Source: JANYHF01 sp963732765 (GTDB lineage: Bacteria > Pseudomonadota > Alphaproteobacteria > Rhizobiales > Hyphomicrobiaceae). From it: 64,000 nucleotides of DNA. The stretch is taken from positions 62,001 through 126,000 of the forward strand of contig CAVTAS010000001.1 in NCBI GenBank assembly GCA_963732765.1, in the 5' to 3' direction. Shown piece after piece: positions 46,782 through 55,279 of the stretch. The translations under genes were made by a program, and so were the position numbers. How positions within the stretch are numbered: position 1 is the stretch's first letter; every line of letters starts with the position of its first letter. A model generated the notes under the pieces. That model was not told the DNA's origin. It saw only the letters and a list, made by a program, of their open reading frames with translations, and did no database searches.

Positions 46782-48845
46782 ATGCCCGTCACCCCGTCAC
46801 TCGTCGCTTCTTCCAAAGACCCGCTGCTGCAACCCTATCAGCTCAAGCACCTGACGCTAAAGAACCGCATTCTCTCGACCGCGCACGAGCCGTCCTACTC
46901 CGAAGACGGTATGCCCAAGGAGCGCTATCGGCTCTATCATGCCGAAAAGGCCAAGGGCGGTATCGCGCTGACGATGACGGCGGGATCGGCTGTGGTTGCC
47001 GCGGATTCGCCGCCGGCCTTCGGCAATCTTCATCTCTACAAGGATGAGATTGTGCCGTGGCTGGCCGAGATGGCGGATGCCTGCCACGAACACGGCGCCG
47101 CTATCATGATGCAGATCACGCATCTGGGGCGCCGGACCAACTGGAACAAGGCGGACTGGCTGCCGGTGCTGGCGCCTTCGCCGGTGCGCGAGCCGGCCCA
47201 TCGGGCATTCCCCAAGGAGATGGAGGATTGGGACATTGCCCGGATCATTACGGCGTATGCGGATGCGGCCGAGCGGTTGAAGGCAGGCGGGTTCGACGGG
47301 TTGGAGTTCGAGTGCTACGGGCACCTGATGGACGGGTTCTGGTCGCCGCTGACCAACAAGCGCACCGACGAGTGGGGCGGATCGCTCGACAATCGGCTGC
47401 GGTTCTCGTTGCTGGTGTTCGAGGCTGTGCGCAAACGTGTCGGCCCGGAGTTTATCGTCGGTGCACGGCTGGTCGCCGACGAGGATCATGCGCAGGGCAT
47501 CTCGAAGCCGGAAGGGTTGGAAATCTGTAAACGGATTATCTCGACCGGGCAAGTCGACTTCCTGAACATCATCCGTGGGCATATCGAACACGATGCGCCG
47601 CTGCAGAGGGTGATCCCGACCGGTGGCATGGTGTCGGCGCCGCACTTGGATTTCTCCGGCGAAGTGCGGGCGGCGACAAAATTCCCGACCTTTCATGCCG
47701 CGCGCATCAACGATGTGGCGACGGCGCGCCATGCCATTGCGTCGGGCAAGCTCGACATGGTGGGCATGACGCGCGCGCATCTGGCCGATCCCTACATCGT
47801 CGCCAAAATCATGGCGGGTGAGGAACAAAGCATCCGGCCGTGCGTGGGGGCAACCTACTGTATCGATCGAATTTATGAAGGTCACGGTGCGCTTTGCATC
47901 CACAACGCCGCAACTGGCCGCGAAAAGACGATGCCGCATGCGATTGTTTCCGCGCCGGGAAAGAGACGTATCGTGATCGTCGGTGCAGGGCCGTCGGGGC
48001 TCGAAGCGGCAAGGGTATGCGCAGCGCGTGGGCACCAGGTGACGGTGCTGGAGGCCGCTCCCGAGGCAGGCGGGCAGATGCGCATGATCTACCGTGTCAA
48101 GCGGCGCTCCGAGATGCGCGGGGTCGTTGACTGGCGGTTGGCGCAATGCACACGGGCGGGGGTGGAGTTCCGGTACAATACGTTGGCGGACGAAAGCGAT
48201 GTGCTGGCGCTGCAGCCGGATGTGGTGCTGATCGCAACCGGCGGTCTGGCGCAACGGCATCCCCAGGTGGCGGGCAACGATCTTGCCGTGACGGGTTGGG
48301 ACATCCTCTCGGGCGATATCGCTCCTGGGAAAGACGTTCTGCTCTATGACGATCACGGTGGGCAGCAAGGCCTGATGGTTGCCGAGTTCCTGGCCGAAGC
48401 CGGCGCGCAGCTGGAACTTGCGACTCCCGAGCGCTTCTTCGCCCCCGATGTCGGCGGGCTCAATCATGTCAGCTACATGCGGGCGCTGCAGACCAAAAAC
48501 GTCCGCATCAGCATCTGCACGAAAGTGCTCAGTATAAAGCGCGAGGGCAACCGGCTCGCAGCCAGGCTCGGCTCCGACTACTCCGATCGCATCGAAACAC
48601 GCCTGGTCGATCAGGTCGTGATCGAGCACGGGACGCTGCCGCTGGATGAGCTCTATTTCCGGCTGAAACCGAAATCGCGCAATCTCGGCGAGATGGACTA
48701 CGCGGCCTTGATTGCCGGTGGTCCACAGGCCATCGTTAAAAATCCGGCGGCGGCGTTTCAGCTCTTTCGCATTGGCGATGCTGTCGCCCATCGCAACATC
48801 CACGCCGCGATCTACGATGCGTTGCGTCTGTGTAAAGACTTGTGA
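46782..48845 (+). CDS. NADH:flavin oxidoreductase, 2,4-dienoyl-CoA reductase/TMADH type
   Basis: A 687-residue two-domain flavoenzyme. The N-terminal FMN TIM barrel starts PLLQPYQLKHLTLKNRILSTAHEP and has GAAIMMQITHLGRR. A 4Fe-4S segment comes after VGMTRAHLADPYIVAK. The C-terminal FAD/NAD domain has IVIVGAGPSGLEAARVCA. The Fe-S segment reads CVGATYC...GALCIHN, so one of the four expected cysteines is Ala. Relatives of this form demethylate N-methylated compounds such as dimethylglycine or N-methylproline, so a demethylase role is possible. The start at 46782 (MPVTPS) is preferred, but 46749 is also open. An SDR gene follows after nine bases. Confidence 0.85.
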   Translation: MPVTPSLVASSKDPLLQPYQLKHLTLKNRILSTAHEPSYSEDGMPKERYRLYHAEKAKGGIALTMTAGSAVVAADSPPAFGNLHLYKDEIVPWLAEMADACHEHGAAIMMQITHLGRRTNWNKADWLPVLAPSPVREPAHRAFPKEMEDWDIARIITAYADAAERLKAGGFDGLEFECYGHLMDGFWSPLTNKRTDEWGGSLDNRLRFSLLVFEAVRKRVGPEFIVGARLVADEDHAQGISKPEGLEICKRIISTGQVDFLNIIRGHIEHDAPLQRVIPTGGMVSAPHLDFSGEVRAATKFPTFHAARINDVATARHAIASGKLDMVGMTRAHLADPYIVAKIMAGEEQSIRPCVGATYCIDRIYEGHGALCIHNAATGREKTMPHAIVSAPGKRRIVIVGAGPSGLEAARVCAARGHQVTVLEAAPEAGGQMRMIYRVKRRSEMRGVVDWRLAQCTRAGVEFRYNTLADESDVLALQPDVVLIATGGLAQRHPQVAGNDLAVTGWDILSGDIAPGKDVLLYDDHGGQQGLMVAEFLAEAGAQLELATPERFFAPDVGGLNHVSYMRALQTKNVRISICTKVLSIKREGNRLAARLGSDYSDRIETRLVDQVVIEHGTLPLDELYFRLKPKSRNLGEMDYAALIAGGPQAIVKNPAAAFQLFRIGDAVAHRNIHAAIYDALRLCKDL

Positions 48846-48854
48846 GGACAACCA

Positions 48855-49634
48855 ATGGATTTCGAACTCAAAGGCCGCAAGGCCATCGTCTGCGCGGCAT
48901 CGAAGGGGCTCGGACGCGGCACTGCGGAGGCGCTGGCCGCAGAAGGTGTCGATCTCGTGATCTGTGCACGCACCAAAGACGTGCTTGACGCCACCGCCGA
49001 GCACATCCGCAAGTCCTCAGGCGTAGCTGTCACGGCCATCGCCTGCGATATCACTACCGAGGCTGGACGCGCGGCGGTCCTTGCTGCCTCGCCCGCGCCC
49101 GACATCCTCATCAACAATGCCGGCGGACCGCCGCCGGGCAAATTCGCCGACTTCACGCTCGACGACTGGCGCAAGGCCGTCGAGGCCAACATGCTCACGC
49201 CCATCGCGCTCATCCAGGCCGTTGCCGGCGGCATGCAGGAGCGTGGTTTCGGGCGCATCGTCAACATCACATCGTCGGCCGTGAAGGCCCCGATCGCCTC
49301 GCTGGAGCTGTCGAACGGCGCGCGCGCAGGCCTCACCGGGGCGGTCGCCGCCCTCGCTCGCCAGACCATCCGGCGCGGCGTCACCATCAACGCCCTGTTG
49401 CCCGGCTGGCATGATACCGATCGCATCCGGTCGTCGATGGCGGGTCGGGCCAAAGCCGCCGGCGTCGCCTATGACGACTACGTCGGCCTGGCCATCGCCG
49501 GGACGCCGGCGGGCCGCATGGGCACCATCGCCGAGTTCGGCGCCGCGGTGGCCTTCCTGTGTTCGGTGCAAGCGGCCTATATCACGGGGCAGAACATCCT
49601 GATCGACGGTGGCGACTTTCCCGGGACGCTTTAG
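48855..49634 (+). CDS. Short-chain dehydrogenase/reductase with an atypical active site
   Basis: The 259 residues have the SDR fold: RKAIVCAASKGLGRGTAEALA (GxxxGxG-type loop), DILINNAGGPPPG and GMQERGFGRIVNITSSAV with the catalytic Ser. Where the YxxxK pair should be, the sequence reads ASLELSNGARAGLTGAV, with no Tyr, so the usual proton relay is missing. A subgroup of SDRs shows the same (L)SN(x)xR wording. NAD(P) binding is probably kept (VILIDGGDFPG-type end). It lies directly after the flavoenzyme and is probably co-transcribed; the substrate is unknown. Confidence 0.85.
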   Translation: MDFELKGRKAIVCAASKGLGRGTAEALAAEGVDLVICARTKDVLDATAEHIRKSSGVAVTAIACDITTEAGRAAVLAASPAPDILINNAGGPPPGKFADFTLDDWRKAVEANMLTPIALIQAVAGGMQERGFGRIVNITSSAVKAPIASLELSNGARAGLTGAVAALARQTIRRGVTINALLPGWHDTDRIRSSMAGRAKAAGVAYDDYVGLAIAGTPAGRMGTIAEFGAAVAFLCSVQAAYITGQNILIDGGDFPGTL

Positions 49635-49720
49635 CGAACCGGATGCGGCCGGATAGATTTGGTGCACTGCACAAACGTTTTGGAATTGCTCACCCTTGAC
49701 GCAAGCCAGCGCATCTTGCT

Positions 49721-49736
49721 ATGACAACGTTGTCAT
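49721..49736. promoter_or_regulatory. LacI-type operator, perfect 16-bp palindrome
   Basis: ATGACAACGTTGTCAT is a perfect palindrome with the central CG of LacI-family operators. It lies 21 bases before the ATG of the LacI gene at 49757, where binding would block the promoter or initiating polymerase. This suggests autoregulation and control of the sugar operon. No second perfect copy was found in front of the substrate-binding protein gene at 50852. Confidence 0.75.
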
Positions 49737-49756
49737 CGCAGGATGGATGCCACTTC

Positions 49757-50788
49757 ATGACGACGCTGAAAGATGTCGCACGGCTGGCGGGCGTTTCGCC
49801 CAAGACCGTGTCGCGCGTCGTCAACCGCGATCCGATGGTGTCGCAGGAGACGCGCTCCAGCGTCGAGAAGTTCGTCGCCGAACTGGGCTACGTTCCCAAC
49901 GACGCCGCCCGCCGCATGCGCACGCAGACCTCGCGCGTGGTCGGCTTCCTCACCGACGTCATTGCCACCACACCCCATTCGGTCGACATCGTGCGCGGCG
50001 TGCACGACGAGCTGCGCCGCGAAGGCCGCACCATGCTGATCGCCAACTCGGGCGGCGCTAAAGATCAGGAGGCCGAATATTGGCGCCTGTTCCGCGCCCA
50101 GGGGGCCGCCGGCGCGCTCTACGCCACCATGTTCCATCGCACCGTCGATCTCGGCGAAATCGCCTTCACGGGACCGATCGTGCTGGTCAACTGCCTCGAC
50201 AAGAAGCTGCGCATGCCCGCGGTGTTGCCGGACGATCTCGAAGGTGGCTACACGCAGGCGCATCATCTGCTGGAGCTCGGTCACCGCCGCATCGGGCTGG
50301 TGTCACTCAATCCAATTCTCAACGCCGCCAAACTGCGCCGTACCGGCATGGACAAGGCGCACAGAGACTATAACGTCGCTTTGGACGAAGCGCTCGTCCG
50401 TCCCGGCATGAGTGGGCCAATTGGCAGTGAACGTCTGATCGCATTCGAAGCCGCGCGCGAACTGCTGTCGCTGCCGCGCAAGAAGCGTCCGACGGCTATT
50501 ATCTGCGGCCACGATCAGATCGCGCTGCAAGTCATGTCGGCGGCCGTCGAACTCGGTCTCAAAATCCCGCAGGACCTCTCGATCATCGGCTTCGACGATC
50601 AGCGCACTATCACCGAAGCCTTGCGCCCGGCGCTGACAACGGTGGCGCTGCCCTATAGCGAGATGGGTCGCAAGGCGACCATGCTTCTCGACGAACTCAT
50701 CGCCGGCAAGACCGTTTCCGGTCAGCCGGTGCTGATGCGCTGCCCGCTCGTCGAGCGGGACAGCTGTCGTCCGCCACCGGCCAGTTAA
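49757..50788 (+). CDS. LacI family transcriptional regulator
   Basis: A 343-residue repressor. The N-terminal headpiece is MTTLKDVARLAGVSPKTVSRVVNRDP, a standard LacI helix-turn-helix, followed by the hinge region SRVVGFLTDVI. The core has the periplasmic-binding-protein fold with HRTVDLGEIAFTGPIVLVN, HHLLELGHRRIGLVSLNP, TAIICGHDQIALQVMSAAVELG and IIGFDDQRTITEALRPALTTVALP. I start at the ATG at 49757; an earlier ATG at 49721 lies inside the operator palindrome and adds 12 unlike residues. It most likely represses the downstream transporter and glycosidase genes until a sugar binds. Confidence 0.95.
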   Translation: MTTLKDVARLAGVSPKTVSRVVNRDPMVSQETRSSVEKFVAELGYVPNDAARRMRTQTSRVVGFLTDVIATTPHSVDIVRGVHDELRREGRTMLIANSGGAKDQEAEYWRLFRAQGAAGALYATMFHRTVDLGEIAFTGPIVLVNCLDKKLRMPAVLPDDLEGGYTQAHHLLELGHRRIGLVSLNPILNAAKLRRTGMDKAHRDYNVALDEALVRPGMSGPIGSERLIAFEAARELLSLPRKKRPTAIICGHDQIALQVMSAAVELGLKIPQDLSIIGFDDQRTITEALRPALTTVALPYSEMGRKATMLLDELIAGKTVSGQPVLMRCPLVERDSCRPPPAS

Positions 50789-50851
50789 GGCCGGGACGGA
50801 CGTCGACTGATTTTTGCCTGGGATAGGAAACGTAGCAGGAGGAGTGTTCTT

Positions 50852-52126
50852 ATGAAACTGACAACACTGTCGAAATTGACTGGCGGACTGACACTGGCGG
50901 CCATGCTGCTGTCGTCCACCGCCGCGCTCGCGGCCACCGATCTGTCGCTGTGGTACCATGGCGCCGGCAACGAGGTCGAGAAGAAGATCATTACCGGGAT
51001 CATCGACGACTTCAACAAGTCGCAGGGCGATTGGAAGGTCAATCTCGAGCAGTTCCCGCAGGCTGCCTATAACGACTCGGTGACCGCCGCCGCCGTCGCC
51101 AAGAAGCTGCCCGACATCCTCGATGTCGACGGCCCGGTGATGCCCAGCTGGGCCTGGGCCGGCTACATGGCGCCGCTCGATCTGCCCGCCGAGACCTACG
51201 CCAAGTTCCTGCCCGGAACCATCGGCAAGTGGAACGGCAAGGTCTACTCGATCGGCCTGTGGGACGCCGCCGTGGCCATGGTCACGCGCAAGTCGACGTT
51301 GGACTCGAACGGCATCCGCATCCCGACGCTCGACAAGCCCTGGACCGGCGACGAGTTCGACGCCGCCCTGGTGAAGTTGCAGGCCAGCGGCAAGTTCGAG
51401 AACGCGCTCGACCTCGGCATGGCCTGGAAGGGCGAGTGGTACCCCTATGCCTTCAGCCCGTTGTTGCAGAGCTTCGGCGGCGATATCGTGGACCGTTCCA
51501 GCTACAAGACGGCCGAAGGCGCACTGAACGGCGAAGCCGCCAAGAAGTTCGGCGCCTGGTGGCAGAGCGTGTTCAAGCGCAAGCTGGCCCCCGGCACCTC
51601 GCAGAGCCCGGCCGATCGTGACTCCGGCCTGATCAGCGGCAAATACGCCATCGCCTGGAACGGCAACTGGGCCGCACTCGGCGTGATCGACAAGTTCAAG
51701 GAAGACACGCTGTTCCTGCCCGCGCCCGATTTCGGCAAGGGCCCCAAGATTGGCGCCGCCTCCTGGCAGTTCGGCGTCTCGGCGACCAGCGCCCACAAGG
51801 ACGGCGCCAACGCCTTCATCAAGTTTGCGCTGCAGGACAAATATCTGAGCGCGTTCTCCGACGGCATCGGCCTCATTCCTTCGACGCCGGAAGCGGCCGC
51901 CGCCACCAAGAACTACAAGGCCGGTGGCCAGATGGCGGTCTTCTTCGACCTCAGCAACAAGCAGGCGCTCGTGCGCCCTGTTACCCCGGGCTACCCGGTT
52001 GCAGCCAAGGTATTCGAGAAGGCCCTGGCCGACCTTGCCGACGGCGCCGACGTCGAAAAGACGCTCGATGCTGCGGCTGACGAAATCAATGCCGACATCA
52101 AGAAGAACAAGGACTACGGCAACTGA
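50852..52126 (+). CDS. Sugar ABC transporter substrate-binding protein
   Basis: The 424-residue protein has a Sec signal (LSKLTGGLTLAAMLLSSTAALAA) and a type-1 sugar-binding fold: TDLSLWYHGAGNEVEKKIITGIIDDFNKSQGDWKVN, DILDVDGPVMPSWAWAGYMAPL, and a Trp/Tyr-rich face (AWKGEWYPYAFSPLLQSFGG, YAIAWNGNWAALG) suitable for stacking on sugar rings. It begins after AGGAGG. It is the first structural gene of the LacI-controlled operon, and its stop is followed by strong hairpins before the permeases. It resembles the maltose/sn-glycerol-3-phosphate class, but the ligand is not certain. Confidence 0.93.
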   Translation: MKLTTLSKLTGGLTLAAMLLSSTAALAATDLSLWYHGAGNEVEKKIITGIIDDFNKSQGDWKVNLEQFPQAAYNDSVTAAAVAKKLPDILDVDGPVMPSWAWAGYMAPLDLPAETYAKFLPGTIGKWNGKVYSIGLWDAAVAMVTRKSTLDSNGIRIPTLDKPWTGDEFDAALVKLQASGKFENALDLGMAWKGEWYPYAFSPLLQSFGGDIVDRSSYKTAEGALNGEAAKKFGAWWQSVFKRKLAPGTSQSPADRDSGLISGKYAIAWNGNWAALGVIDKFKEDTLFLPAPDFGKGPKIGAASWQFGVSATSAHKDGANAFIKFALQDKYLSAFSDGIGLIPSTPEAAAATKNYKAGGQMAVFFDLSNKQALVRPVTPGYPVAAKVFEKALADLADGADVEKTLDAAADEINADIKKNKDYGN

Positions 52127-52132
52127 GATACC

Positions 52133-52158
52133 CACCGCCCCGGGCGACCGGGGCGGTG
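52133..52158 (+). terminator. Strong hairpin after the binding-protein gene
   Basis: CACCGCCCCGG (52133-52143) pairs perfectly with CCGGGGCGGTG (52148-52158) around a GCGA tetraloop, 6 bases after the stop codon. No T run follows, so it is more likely an mRNA-stabilising or partly terminating structure that raises binding-protein output over that of the permeases, as known in malE-malF type operons. Confidence 0.7.
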
Positions 52159-52175
52159 CCCCCTTGGGGGTGGGT

Positions 52176-52242
52176 GGAGGAGCGCGCGTATTGCGGGACC
52201 GGCGCACGAACGCCTGTCCCCGGGGGGTCCGTGCGCTCCTCC
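52176..52242 (+). repeat. Second inverted repeat between the binding-protein and permease genes
   Basis: GGAGGAGCGC (52176-52185) pairs with GCGCTCCTCC (52233-52242), with a GC-rich loop containing GTCCCCGGGG that can itself pair. With the hairpin at 52133-52158 it makes a tandem of stem-loops in a 180-base gap with no gene. Confidence 0.65.
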
Positions 52243-52306
52243 AGGTGTTTGAGTTGTCTGTCCGGCTTACGATTGAATCCCGAACCGTAGACGAGTTCGA
52301 CGCGCT

Positions 52307-53398
52307 ATGACGCCCACGACCAATTCCAAACTGATGACCTCCTCGCTGGCCGGCTGGCTGATGGCCGGGCCGGCGCTGGCGTTGATCGGCCTGTTCATAG
52401 TGCTGCCGTTGATCTTCGGCTTCGTGTTTTCCTTCACCAATCAACGGCTGATTTCGCCCAATCCGACCGAGTTCGTGGGCACGTCAAACTACACCCAGTT
52501 GCTGGCGCTCGGCGTCCTGAAGCTCTCGCCAGTGGTCGACCCGCAGACCCAGGCACCCGTGCTGGACGCATCCGGCAAGCCGACCTATCCGGCTTTGCGC
52601 AGCTTCGTGCGCAACAATCCGGACTATCCCTATTACAACGGCATGCGCGAGTGGACCTCCTTCGCCTGGGGGCAGGATCGCGTCTACCTTCTGGCCCGCG
52701 ACGTTGTCTTCATGCAGGCGCTGGTCAACACTTTCATCTTTGTGCTGTTCGTTGCGCCGCTGCAGGGCGGGCTGGCGCTCGGCCTGGCCATGATGATCAA
52801 TCAGAAGCTGCCGGGCATCAACATCTTCCGCGCCATCTACTTCATGCCGGTGGTGGTCTCGATCGTCGTCGTCTCGCTGCTCTGGCGCTTCATTTACGAC
52901 GGCCAGCACGGATTGCTCAACACGCTGCTCGGCACGCTCACATTCGGCGCCTTCAAGCCGGTGGATTGGCTCGGGCAGACCTCCACGGCGCTGCCCGCCA
53001 TCATCGCCATGTCGATCTGGCAGGCGGTTGGCTACCACATGGTGATCTGGTTGTCGGGACTGCAGACCATTCCGGCAACGCTCTACGAGGCGGCCCGCAT
53101 CGAGGGCGCGACCGGCTGGCAGACCTTCCGCTATGTCACCTGGCCGGGCCTGCGCAACACCGCCGTGCTGGTGCTGATCGTCATCACCATGCAGGCCTTC
53201 GGTCTGTTCGCCCAGGTCGCCGTGATGACCCGCGGCGGGCCGTTGGATTCGACGCAGACCGTGGTGTTTCAGGCCATCGATCGCGGCTATGGCAAACAGG
53301 ATATCGCCGGCGGCTCGACCATCTCGATCGTTCTGTTCGTCATTGTGCTCAGCATCTCGCTGCTGCAGGGCTATCTCACCAGGGAGCGCGTGCGATGA
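52307..53398 (+). CDS. Sugar ABC transporter permease (MalF/UgpA type)
   Basis: The 363-residue inner-membrane protein has six to seven predicted spans, starting MAGPALALIGLFIVLPLIFGFVFSFTN. A large periplasmic loop between the first spans carries an insertion (SPVVDPQTQAPVLDASGKPTYPALRSFVRNNPDYPYYN), longer than in most UgpA-type permeases. The cytoplasmic EAA loop, LYEAARIEGATGWQTFRYVTWPGL, docks on the ATPase. Its stop overlaps the next gene's ATG by four bases, so translation is coupled. Confidence 0.92.
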   Translation: MTPTTNSKLMTSSLAGWLMAGPALALIGLFIVLPLIFGFVFSFTNQRLISPNPTEFVGTSNYTQLLALGVLKLSPVVDPQTQAPVLDASGKPTYPALRSFVRNNPDYPYYNGMREWTSFAWGQDRVYLLARDVVFMQALVNTFIFVLFVAPLQGGLALGLAMMINQKLPGINIFRAIYFMPVVVSIVVVSLLWRFIYDGQHGLLNTLLGTLTFGAFKPVDWLGQTSTALPAIIAMSIWQAVGYHMVIWLSGLQTIPATLYEAARIEGATGWQTFRYVTWPGLRNTAVLVLIVITMQAFGLFAQVAVMTRGGPLDSTQTVVFQAIDRGYGKQDIAGGSTISIVLFVIVLSISLLQGYLTRERVR

Positions 53399-54270
53399 CG
53401 ACGGCCGCCCAGCACCTGCCGGCCCAAACGGCGTTGCGCTACGCACTGCTCATCCTGGTGGCGCTGATCTTCTGTTTCCCGCTGGTCTTCATGGTCATCT
53501 CGTCCCTGAAGCCAGACCTGCAGCTCCTCACCGACACCAACTCGATCCGCGCCATTCTCCCGGTCGGCGATATCTCGCTGAACAATTACTTCGCCGCCTT
53601 CAAGCGCGCACCGGTCGCCACCTTCGTGTTCAATTCGGTGCTGGTCACCACCACCACGGTGATGCTGTCGCTGGCCATTTGCTCGCTGGCGGCCTTCTCG
53701 TTCGTGTTCCTCAATTGGCGCGGTCGCGATTTCTTCCTGGCTCTGATCATCTCCTCGCTGATCCTGCCGTTCGAGACCATCGCCGTGCCGCTGCTGCTGA
53801 TCGTCAACAACCTGCCTTGGATCGGGACCTCGGGGCTAACCATCGGCTGGCTCAACAGCTACCAGGTGCAGATCGTGCCGTTCATCGCCGATGGGCTGAC
53901 GATCTTTCTCTTCGTGCAGTATTTCCGCGACCTGCCGCGCGAACTGGTCGAAGCCGCGCGCATCGAGGGCGCCACGTGGTGGCAGGTCTACTACAAGGTC
54001 ATCATGCCGCTGGCCGGGCCGGTGATCGCGACCGCCGCGATCCTGAAATTCCTGGTCATGTACAACCAGTTCCTCTGGCCACTGATGGTGACGCAGGCCG
54101 AGCAGTACCGCCCGGTCATGGTCGGCCTGCAGTACTTCTTCCAGCTCAACATCGCCTGGGGCGAGGTGATGGCGTATCTGTCGCTGATCACCGTACCGGT
54201 CCTGGTGTTCTATCTCCTCCTGCAACGCGCCTTCATCGCTTCGATCGCCTCGGTCGGCATCAAGGGCTAG
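53395..54270 (+). CDS. Sugar ABC transporter permease (MalG/UgpE type)
   Basis: The 291-residue partner permease starts at the ATG overlapping the previous stop (GCGATGACG). It has six predicted spans beginning YALLILVALIFCFPLVFMVISSLKP, and the EAA loop ELVEAARIEGATWWQVYYKVIMPLAGP. VGLQYFFQLNIAWGEVMAYLSL lies near the end, as in UgpE-like proteins. Together with the protein at 52307 it forms the membrane channel. The glycosidase gene starts 19 bases downstream. Confidence 0.93.
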   Translation: MTTAAQHLPAQTALRYALLILVALIFCFPLVFMVISSLKPDLQLLTDTNSIRAILPVGDISLNNYFAAFKRAPVATFVFNSVLVTTTTVMLSLAICSLAAFSFVFLNWRGRDFFLALIISSLILPFETIAVPLLLIVNNLPWIGTSGLTIGWLNSYQVQIVPFIADGLTIFLFVQYFRDLPRELVEAARIEGATWWQVYYKVIMPLAGPVIATAAILKFLVMYNQFLWPLMVTQAEQYRPVMVGLQYFFQLNIAWGEVMAYLSLITVPVLVFYLLLQRAFIASIASVGIKG

Positions 54271-54289
54271 TCCGAAAGGTTTCTCTGTC

Positions 54290-55267
54290 GTGGTACTCGC
54301 AATCAACTCCAAGTGGATCTGGGACTTCTGGCTGGTCCAGGACGCTCAGGATTGGCACATCTATTTTCTGCAGGCGGACAAAACGCTGGGCGATCCGGAA
54401 CTGCGCCACCGCAACGTCACGCAAGGCCACGCCGTCAGCCGCGATCTTGTCAATTGGACGCACAAGGGCACCTGCTTTACCCCCTCCAAGGGTCCGGCCT
54501 TCGACGATTGGACGACCTGGACCGGCTCGGTGCTGAAAGACGAGAAGGGCCTCTGGCACCTGTTCTACACCGGCACGCCGCATGCCGAGGCCGGCATGAA
54601 GCAGCGCATCGGCCATGCCACATCAACGGATATGCACAGCTGGCAGCGGGTCGGTGACGGCTTGGCGCTCGACATCTCGGGACCGGACTACGAGGAATAC
54701 ACGCCCGGCCACTGGCACGACCGCGCCATGCGCGACCCCTGGGTGATGCGCGATCCCAGCGGCCCCGGTTGGCTGATGTATTTCACCGCCCGCGTGCCGG
54801 GCCTGGCCGAGCCGAACGCCGGCGGCTCGATCGGTTTTGCCACCTCGCCCGATCTCAACACCTGGACCCTCCAGCCCCCGGTGTTTCGCGGCGGCCTGTT
54901 CGGCCAGATGGAAGTGCCGCAAGTGTTCGAGCATGGCGGGCGCTGGTATTGCCTGTTCTGCAATGCCGGCGAGCACTGGTCCAAGGCCTACCGCCAGACC
55001 AATCCGCAAACGCCGGTGACGGGATCGCATTATCTGATGGCGGATAATCCGCTGGGACCCTGGCGCGTCGCCCCCGGGAAATTCCTGGTCGGGCATAATC
55101 CCTGCCGCCTCTACGCCGGCAAGATCGTCAAGCGCGACGGCAAGCTGTTCTTCATGGGCTTCATCCACACCACGCCGACGCAAGCGTTCGTGGGCGAGGT
55201 CAGCAATCCGATTCCGGTGCAGGTCGGCGCGGATGGATTGCTCAGCGTCAACGATGCGGATATCTGA
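54290..55267 (+). CDS. GH32-like (GH32/43/68 clan) glycosidase, cytoplasmic
   Basis: The 325-residue protein has no signal peptide and starts with GTG (54290). It has a five-bladed propeller pattern: KWIWDFWLVQDAQDWHIYFLQAD (probable nucleophile Asp), AVSRDLVNWTHKG, TWTGSVLKDEKGLWHLFYTG, MRDPWVMRD (the RDP motif) and LFGQMEVPQVFEHGGRWYCLF (probable acid/base Glu, replacing the EC of GH32). It probably splits an imported fructoside or related disaccharide. Between permease and ATPase genes, its place says the sugar is taken up whole and cut inside. GH43 or GH68 relatives are alternatives. Confidence 0.8.
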   Translation: MVLAINSKWIWDFWLVQDAQDWHIYFLQADKTLGDPELRHRNVTQGHAVSRDLVNWTHKGTCFTPSKGPAFDDWTTWTGSVLKDEKGLWHLFYTGTPHAEAGMKQRIGHATSTDMHSWQRVGDGLALDISGPDYEEYTPGHWHDRAMRDPWVMRDPSGPGWLMYFTARVPGLAEPNAGGSIGFATSPDLNTWTLQPPVFRGGLFGQMEVPQVFEHGGRWYCLFCNAGEHWSKAYRQTNPQTPVTGSHYLMADNPLGPWRVAPGKFLVGHNPCRLYAGKIVKRDGKLFFMGFIHTTPTQAFVGEVSNPIPVQVGADGLLSVNDADI

Positions 55268-55279
55268 CGGGGTAAGAGC

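Noticed and set aside
46857..49004. 715-codon open frame on the minus strand
   Set aside because: It is the antisense of the OYE-like gene; it shows no domain, has arginine/histidine-rich composition, and is a GC-skew artefact.
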